Assembly (NCBI RefSeq): GCF_028389875.1
Contig: NC_084682.1
Coordinates: 5,218,001-5,282,000 of the forward strand
Source: Rhea pennata
Lineage: Eukaryota; Chordata; Aves; Rheiformes; Rheidae
DNA: 64,000 nucleotides
Reading direction: 5' to 3'
Shown: in pieces, positions 62,801-64,000 of the stretch
Position numbering within the stretch: the stretch's first letter is position 1
Layout of the letters: the number at the start of each line of letters is the position of its first letter
Translations under genes and position numbers: made by a program
The notes under the pieces: model-generated
What the model saw: the letters and a program-made list of their open reading frames with translations, nothing else
Told to the model about the DNA's origin: nothing
The model's database searches: none

Positions 62801-64000
62801 GAAGAGAGTGAGTGGGTCCAAGCCTGGGGTGTTGGAGTAGGGGATGTCATGGTTCACTTCTCTCCTGGGGCAGAGATGTTCATGACAGAATTTAATAACC
62901 TCCTGAATTTAGGTATCTTTCTCTTCTAATTGTTTTCCACCCTGCAGGGCTCTCATAGGGACTGATGGTGGCCGAGCCCATCATTTTCTAGGAGCCTCTC
63001 TCATTTAAATGCCACACTGCTTATTTGAATCTTTTCTATCTCCATGTGAGACAGAGGGATCTTCCAGTTATAATAGGCCAATACCATCTCCAGCAATCTG
63101 GCAAAAGGAGCCTCTGTGCTGGCAGAGGGAGCTTCTCTGGCTATTTTCCTTAGGGATATTAGAGCATTTCAGCACTTAGTCATTCTTTATGCTGTATATC
63201 TGTTCAGTTGGTGATCACCCTGTACTTGGGATCCACTTCTGCACACTAGCACTTGGACTTCACATTTCTTTTGCGAGACTGTGCACCCCTTTCCTTTAAG
63301 CTATTGCCATTCATTTTTTTTTGTCAGCATGGCTGATCCATTTTATAACTCCCCTGTTTCTGTGTTGCAGGAGGTCCCTGAGCTGCCTAACACAGGCCAT
63401 CTCACAAGATCCCACTCAGAAAATGCAATTTCTGTGAAGGAAATTATCACAGAGATTGAATTGATCAACCAGGGAGCAGGACCTGCCCAGCAGAAAGAGG
63501 GTTCAGCTAACCATTCCCAGACACCAAAGAGGAACACAGTGCATGAGTTGCCAGTCGAGGTTGTCTGGGCATCAGAGAGGGTGGAGCAGAGCGAAGGAGC
63601 CTGTACTGGATACCAGGAGAAGGAGAAGGACTCTCTGCAAGCTGAGCAAGAAGGTAGCTCCTCATTGCAGCTCTTTTCCTGCAAATCGGACCTGGAGGAA
63701 GGCAGCCCTGCAGGAGAACAGCAAGAGCCTCAGGGGCAGAACATCAGTCCTGAGCCAAAGTGGTGCCCAGGCTCTGTCAGACGGGCCACCTTGGAGTTCG
63801 AGGAGCGCTTGAGACAAGAGCAGGAGCATCAGCATGCCACCCCGGGCGGTGTCTTACCCACTCGCAAAAACTCCAGGAATGACTCTCCTGCTGCTGAGCT
63901 CCTGCTGCGGGGGAAGAATGAGGAGCCACCCCTGGAGCTGGCTCCAGAGAGTGACAAGGTGCAGGGTCCAGGTGCTGAGGAATTGCTGCCTCCTGGGGCA
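2316..64000 (+). CDS. SSH2: SSH2 gene, slingshot protein phosphatase 2 (split into exons, both ends of the gene outside the window)
   Basis: Spliced translation of the exons listed below reads as slingshot phosphatase 2, a dual-specificity phosphatase that removes the inhibitory phosphate from Ser3 of cofilin/ADF and so promotes actin-filament turnover in the cytoplasm. Order in the protein: variable N-terminus, SSH-N PH-like region (about residues 19-227 from the 14502 start), DEK-C-like segment (about 228-297), DSPc catalytic domain (about 298-440) with HCKMGVSR, then a long Ser/Glu-rich tail. It is SSH2 rather than SSH1 or SSH3 because the tail contains SHSDSDLSDHHEP, MNVHLLPMEE, STDRIDFFSALEKFVELSQE and RATLEFEERLRQEQEH, which I recall as SSH2-specific. 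Every shared exon junction keeps frame, so the gene looks intact. The long-isoform first exon (upstream) and the end of the tail are missing from the window. Confidence 0.97.
11591..11622. repeat. GT microsatellite, interrupted
   Basis: Two runs of GT dinucleotides separated by a short TTTGGTT interruption. The complementary strand is CA-rich. Confidence 0.9.
12977..13018. repeat. Polypyrimidine (CTTT/T) tract
   Basis: A TTCTT/CTTT-rich tract ends in about 12 T and is followed by AACAG, resembling a very strong splice acceptor. The sequence after it shows no open exon of recognised type, so it is treated as simple repeat. Confidence 0.7.
13421..13446. repeat. TTTTG pentanucleotide microsatellite
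   Basis: Four TTTTG units followed by six T. Confidence 0.85.
14208..14345. repeat. GGGGCC/GGGGGC hexanucleotide repeat (23 units) upstream of the SSH2 start
   Basis: Unbroken hexamer register: six GGGGCC, five GGGGGC, one GGGGCC, then eleven GGGGGC units. A GGTGCC and one more GGGGGC follow. The tract ends about 157 bp before the ATG at 14502. The + strand has dense runs of four or five G and should form G-quadruplexes. The complement is C-rich and could form i-motifs. The GGGGCC unit is the one that expands in human C9orf72. All three + frames are open through it. Its length is likely variable between individuals and hard to sequence, so the unit count is that of this assembly only. Confidence 0.95.
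14502..14557 (+). CDS. SSH2: SSH2 alternative first coding exon (CpG-island isoform)
   Basis: The ATG has G at -3 and encodes MIPYFSDNAVISQGAIAQ plus CT, then the consensus donor gtgagt. Joined to the exon at 34685 it gives a Leu codon followed by ISESFLTVKG. It ends in phase 2, exactly like long-isoform exon 2, so the two N-termini are interchangeable. I recall a short mammalian SSH2 isoform beginning MIPYFS, which supports the call. This isoform lacks the acidic EADSGEEE segment. Residue numbers in the other entries start from this ATG. The frame is also open upstream to 14163 without a stop. Confidence 0.93.
14783..14849. repeat. T-rich low-complexity tract in the CpG island
   Basis: TTTTC, CT and TTTTTA units lie between two GC-rich blocks. 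The tract interrupts the island about 225 bp after the first exon. Confidence 0.75.
18600..18790. promoter_or_regulatory. Small intronic CpG-dense patch
   Basis: CpG is frequent here against a CpG-poor intron, with clusters such as GTCGAGGGCGCGACGCG. A 60-codon frame on + (18614-18796) spans it but resembles nothing known. It could be an intronic enhancer, a minor promoter or simply undermethylated DNA. Confidence 0.3.
20107..20140. repeat. Exact 17-bp tandem duplication
   Basis: GATATTGGCAACTTCTC occurs twice head to tail with no mismatch. Confidence 0.95.
21899..21926. repeat. Poly(A) run of 28
   Basis: An uninterrupted run of A. The upstream sequence was checked for a retroposed gene or SINE body and none was recognised. 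Confidence 0.9.
22421..22460. repeat. 20-bp tandem duplication, two mismatches
   Basis: CTTAAAAATGATCCATGGTG is followed directly by a copy that differs at two positions. Confidence 0.9.
25600..25960. promoter_or_regulatory. Intronic CpG island, candidate internal promoter or enhancer
   Basis: About 360 bp of GC-rich, CpG-dense sequence, far richer than its flanks, including a CRE-like GTGACGTCGC around 25721-25730. Frames are open on both strands across it (25582-25824 +, 25565-25912 -), which is expected in GC-rich DNA and is not taken as coding. It is followed within 200 bp by a 21-A run and a further CpG patch. No first exon joining SSH2 in frame was identified. Confidence 0.35.
26105..26125. 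repeat. Poly(A) run of 21
   Basis: A simple A run between two CpG-dense blocks. No retroposon body was recognised before it. Confidence 0.9.
26140..26345. promoter_or_regulatory. Second intronic CpG-dense block
   Basis: GC-rich with many CpGs (for example GTCGCCGCGAGG and GGGGGGCCGCCGCCGCGC). It lies about 200 bp after the 25600-25960 island and may be part of the same unit, split by the AT-rich and poly(A) insert. Confidence 0.3.
31462..31489. repeat. T17-G11 homopolymer junction
   Basis: A run of 17 T is followed directly by 11 G. Run lengths in such stretches are often uncertain in assemblies. Confidence 0.85.
34685..34788 (+). CDS. SSH2: SSH2 first shared exon (residues 19-54)
   Basis: It starts after cttcccttgcag and ends at GCAG|gtaagt. 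It encodes ISESFLTVKGAALFLPRGNG and then the basic stretch ISHRRNKHA, the start of the conserved SSH-N region. It enters in phase 2, accepting either the 2316 or the 14502 exon, and leaves in phase 1. The exon lies 20.1 kb from the CpG-island exon and 32.3 kb from long-isoform exon 2. The match to mammalian SSH2 as I recall it is almost complete. Confidence 0.97.
34789..38977. other. SSH2 intron; no gene seen
   Basis: 4.2 kb. It contains a run of 26 T (35872-35897) and an interrupted T-rich tract (37746-37790). No supported coding sequence. Confidence 0.6.
35872..35897. repeat. Poly(T) run of 26
   Basis: An uninterrupted run of T, equivalent to poly(A) on the minus strand. No minus-strand retroposon body was recognised before it. 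Confidence 0.9.
38978..39042 (+). CDS. SSH2: SSH2 exon, SSH-N region (residues 54-75)
   Basis: The acceptor is ctttcctatag and the donor CTG|gtaggc. The exon encodes GDLQQHLQAMFILLRPEDN followed by IRL, a conserved hydrophobic helix/strand segment of the slingshot N-terminal PH-like region. It enters in phase 1, leaves in phase 0 and is 65 nt long. Confidence 0.96.
39043..43858. other. SSH2 intron; no gene seen
   Basis: 4.8 kb. A 115-codon + frame (40502-40849) is the only moderately long one. Its peptide resembles no family I know, and a frame of that length is expected by chance in this much sequence. Confidence 0.6.
43859..43980 (+). CDS. SSH2: SSH2 exon, SSH-N region (residues 76-116)
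   Basis: A 122-nt exon between tttcttag and CGACAG|gtactc. It encodes AVRLESTYQNRTRYMVVVST and then NGRQDTEESIVLGMDFSSND plus AG of Ser. These are core beta strands of the PH-like SSH-N region and are strongly conserved across slingshots. The donor (gtactc) is weaker than consensus, but frame and homology fix it. Enters in phase 0, leaves in phase 2. Confidence 0.97.
43981..46531. other. SSH2 intron; no gene seen
   Basis: 2.55 kb without supported features. An imperfect duplication of GTTATAAGT lies near 44760-44785. Confidence 0.6.
46532..46600 (+). CDS. SSH2: SSH2 exon, SSH-N region (residues 116-139)
   Basis: The acceptor is tcttgttacag and the donor GATGG|gtgagt. The 69-nt exon encodes STCTMGLVLPLWSDTLIHLD and then GDG, part of the PH-like N-terminal region, enters in phase 2 and leaves in phase 2. 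In slingshot proteins this region contributes to F-actin-dependent activation and substrate recognition. Confidence 0.97.
46601..47403. other. SSH2 intron; no gene seen
   Basis: 803 bp with only a short AAAT microsatellite near its 3' part (about 47213-47232). Confidence 0.6.
47404..47469 (+). CDS. SSH2: SSH2 exon, SSH-N region (residues 139-161)
   Basis: A 66-nt exon between cttctcttcag and ATGTG|gtaagc. It encodes GFSVSTDNRVHIFKPVSVQA and then MW, the end of the PH-like fold. Both ends are in phase 2, so skipping it alone would keep the reading frame. Confidence 0.97.
47470..48698. other. SSH2 intron; no gene seen
   Basis: 1.2 kb without supported features. Confidence 0.6.
48699..48893 (+). 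CDS. SSH2: SSH2 exon, C-terminal SSH-N region (residues 161-226)
   Basis: A 195-nt exon between ctcctttctag and GATGT|gtaagt. It encodes SALQSLHKACEVAR, then NYYPGSLFLTWVSYYESHI, SSVNEWNAMQDV and RPDSPALFTD. This is a slingshot-specific helical region before the DEK-C segment. Differences from the mammalian protein as I recall it are few (SN in place of CH after CEVAR, and Val rather than Ile after LFTD). Phase 2 at both ends. Confidence 0.97.
48894..50791. other. SSH2 intron; no gene seen
   Basis: 1.9 kb without supported features. Confidence 0.6.
50792..50885 (+). CDS. SSH2: SSH2 exon, start of DEK-C-like domain (residues 226-257)
   Basis: A 94-nt exon between ccttctggtag and AAAGAG|gtgagt. 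It encodes PTERERTERLIKTKLREIMM then QKDLENITSKE, the first helices of the DEK-C-like domain found in all slingshot phosphatases. The next exon follows after an intron of only 121 bp, by far the shortest of the gene. Confidence 0.97.
51007..51135 (+). CDS. SSH2: SSH2 exon, end of DEK-C-like domain and linker (residues 258-300)
   Basis: A 129-nt, phase-0 exon between cttcactcag and TTTTTG|gtaagt. It encodes IRTELEMQMVCNLREFKEFI and then DNEMIVILGQMDSPTQIFD, completing the DEK-C-like segment and entering the phosphatase domain at HVFL. It is 43 codons in phase 0/0, so skipping would preserve frame but remove the domain junction. Confidence 0.97.
51136..53794. other. SSH2 intron; no gene seen
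   Basis: 2.66 kb. A 167-codon + frame (52602-53105) has no recognised domain and no splice logic linking it to SSH2. A run of 18 T lies at 53140-53157. Confidence 0.6.
53140..53157. repeat. Poly(T) run of 18
   Basis: An uninterrupted run of T inside an SSH2 intron. Confidence 0.85.
53795..53841 (+). CDS. SSH2: SSH2 exon, DSPc domain start (residues 301-316)
   Basis: A 47-nt exon between ttttccctgcag and CAGAGG|gtaagt, the smallest shared exon. It encodes GSEWNASNLEDLQNR plus GG of Gly, the conserved opening of the dual-specificity phosphatase fold. Enters in phase 0, leaves in phase 2. Confidence 0.96.
53842..55313. other. SSH2 intron; no gene seen
   Basis: 1.47 kb. Its 3' part is open in the SSH2 frame (from about 55117), so the exon boundary is set by the tgcag acceptor and homology, not by a stop codon. 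Confidence 0.6.
55314..55460 (+). CDS. SSH2: SSH2 exon, DSPc domain with the Asp loop (residues 316-365)
   Basis: A 147-nt exon between ttccatgcag and GCAAA|gtaagt. It encodes VRYILNVTREIDNFFPGLFE, then YHNIRVYDEEATDLLAYWND and TYKFISKAK. The Asp in VYDEEATD (about residue 344) sits where cysteine phosphatases of this class carry the general acid. Leu in FPGLFE differs from Val in the human protein as I recall it. Confidence 0.97.
55461..57609. other. SSH2 intron; no gene seen
   Basis: 2.15 kb without supported features. Confidence 0.6.
57610..57810 (+). CDS. SSH2: SSH2 catalytic exon with the HCKMGVSR phosphatase signature (residues 365-432)
   Basis: A 201-nt exon between cttccactttag and GGCCAG|gtgagt. 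It encodes KNGSKCLVHCKMGVSRSAST and then VIAYAMKEYGWNLDRAYDYV, ERRTVTKPNPSFMRQLEEYQ and GILLA. HCKMGVSR is the HCxxGxxR signature. Cys375 is the nucleophile (Cys392 in long-isoform numbering) and Arg381 binds the phosphate. Both are present, so the enzyme should be active. The exon is noticeably more GC- and CpG-rich than its flanks, as expected for a strongly constrained exon. Confidence 0.98.
57811..61450. other. SSH2 intron; no gene seen
   Basis: 3.6 kb. GC-rich frames around 59708-60142 on both strands overlap each other and resemble nothing known. Confidence 0.6.
61451..62294 (+). CDS. SSH2: SSH2 large C-terminal tail exon (residues 432-713)
   Basis: An 844-nt exon after cttctctacag. 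It begins KQRHNKLWRSHSDSDLSDHH, the slingshot motif directly after the phosphatase domain, and continues with acidic and Ser-rich, probably disordered sequence. Conserved islands are FPDLTVDDLEKDALKSDMNV, HLLPMEE and STDRIDFFSALEKFVELSQE. The donor is set at EEQQK|gttaaa by homology and by phase with the next exon. gttaaa is a weak 5' splice site, and reading through it stays open for 47 more codons. Enters in phase 2, leaves in phase 0. Confidence 0.95.
62295..63370. other. SSH2 intron; retained form would encode a hydrophobic C-terminus
   Basis: 1.08 kb. The SSH2 frame continues from the weak donor for 47 codons to a TAG at 62436-62438, through VKIVYSVFWELLLKYIFSSF and LAVKLLYAGAFPVLAF. No other feature is supported. 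Confidence 0.55.
63371..64000 (+). CDS. SSH2: SSH2 last-exon segment, truncated by the window end (residues 714-923)
   Basis: It starts after gtgttgcag and is open for 210 codons to base 64000. It begins EVPELPNTGHLTRSHSENAI and continues SVKEIITEIE, then SVRRATLEFEERLRQEQEH and TRKNSRNDSPAAEL. SHSENAISVKEI and RRATLEFEERLRQEQEH are conserved SSH2 tail motifs. The sequence between them is diverged from mammals in length and composition. About 500 further residues, including the C-terminal end, are expected downstream if the length resembles human SSH2 (about 1420 aa in the long isoform). Confidence 0.95.

Noticed and set aside
1..64000. CRISPR arrays, insertion sequences, operons or other prokaryotic systems
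   Set aside because: The window is plainly a vertebrate intron-exon gene. No regularly spaced repeats, terminal inverted repeats or bacterial gene organisation were seen.

Overview
The window is vertebrate nuclear DNA carrying most of one gene on the + strand: SSH2, slingshot protein phosphatase 2, a cofilin phosphatase. Fourteen coding exons can be placed with consensus or near-consensus splice sites: two mutually exclusive N-terminal exons and twelve shared ones. All shared exons join in phase. The first exon of the long isoform lies upstream of base 1, and the last exon is cut by the window end at 64000. The absence of recognisable mammalian SINEs, the compact introns, the very GC-rich alternative promoter and the slightly diverged C-terminal tail suggest a sauropsid, most likely a bird. 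The species itself cannot be named from the sequence.

Layout. 1-2315: intron, with one unannotated candidate exon at 2090-2187. 2316-2359: exon 2 of the long isoform. 2360-14090: intron with no supported gene. About 14090-15060: a CpG island with an alternative promoter and first coding exon (ATG at 14502). Directly upstream is a pure 138-bp GGGGCC/GGGGGC hexanucleotide tract (14208-14345). About 15060-34684: long intron with three smaller CpG-dense patches (18600-18790, 25600-25960, 26140-26345). 34685-51135: shared exons for the SSH-N (PH-like) region and the DEK-C-like domain. 53795-57810: dual-specificity phosphatase domain with the HCKMGVSR signature. 61451-62294 and 63371-64000: the long, poorly structured C-terminal tail.

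If translation starts in the CpG-island exon, the window encodes 923 residues of SSH2. The catalytic cysteine is residue 375. With the 17 extra residues of the long isoform it becomes 392, which agrees with my recollection of the mammalian protein, so I see no net indel across the conserved core.

The most unusual element is the hexanucleotide tract. All three + strand reading frames are open through it. The Gly-Ala/Gly-Gly frame runs without a stop into the SSH2 start codon. An AUG-started frame encodes poly(Gly-Arg) and overlaps the SSH2 start. The third frame stops at a TGA that overlaps the SSH2 ATG. No second protein-coding gene, RNA gene, CRISPR array or intact mobile element could be supported.
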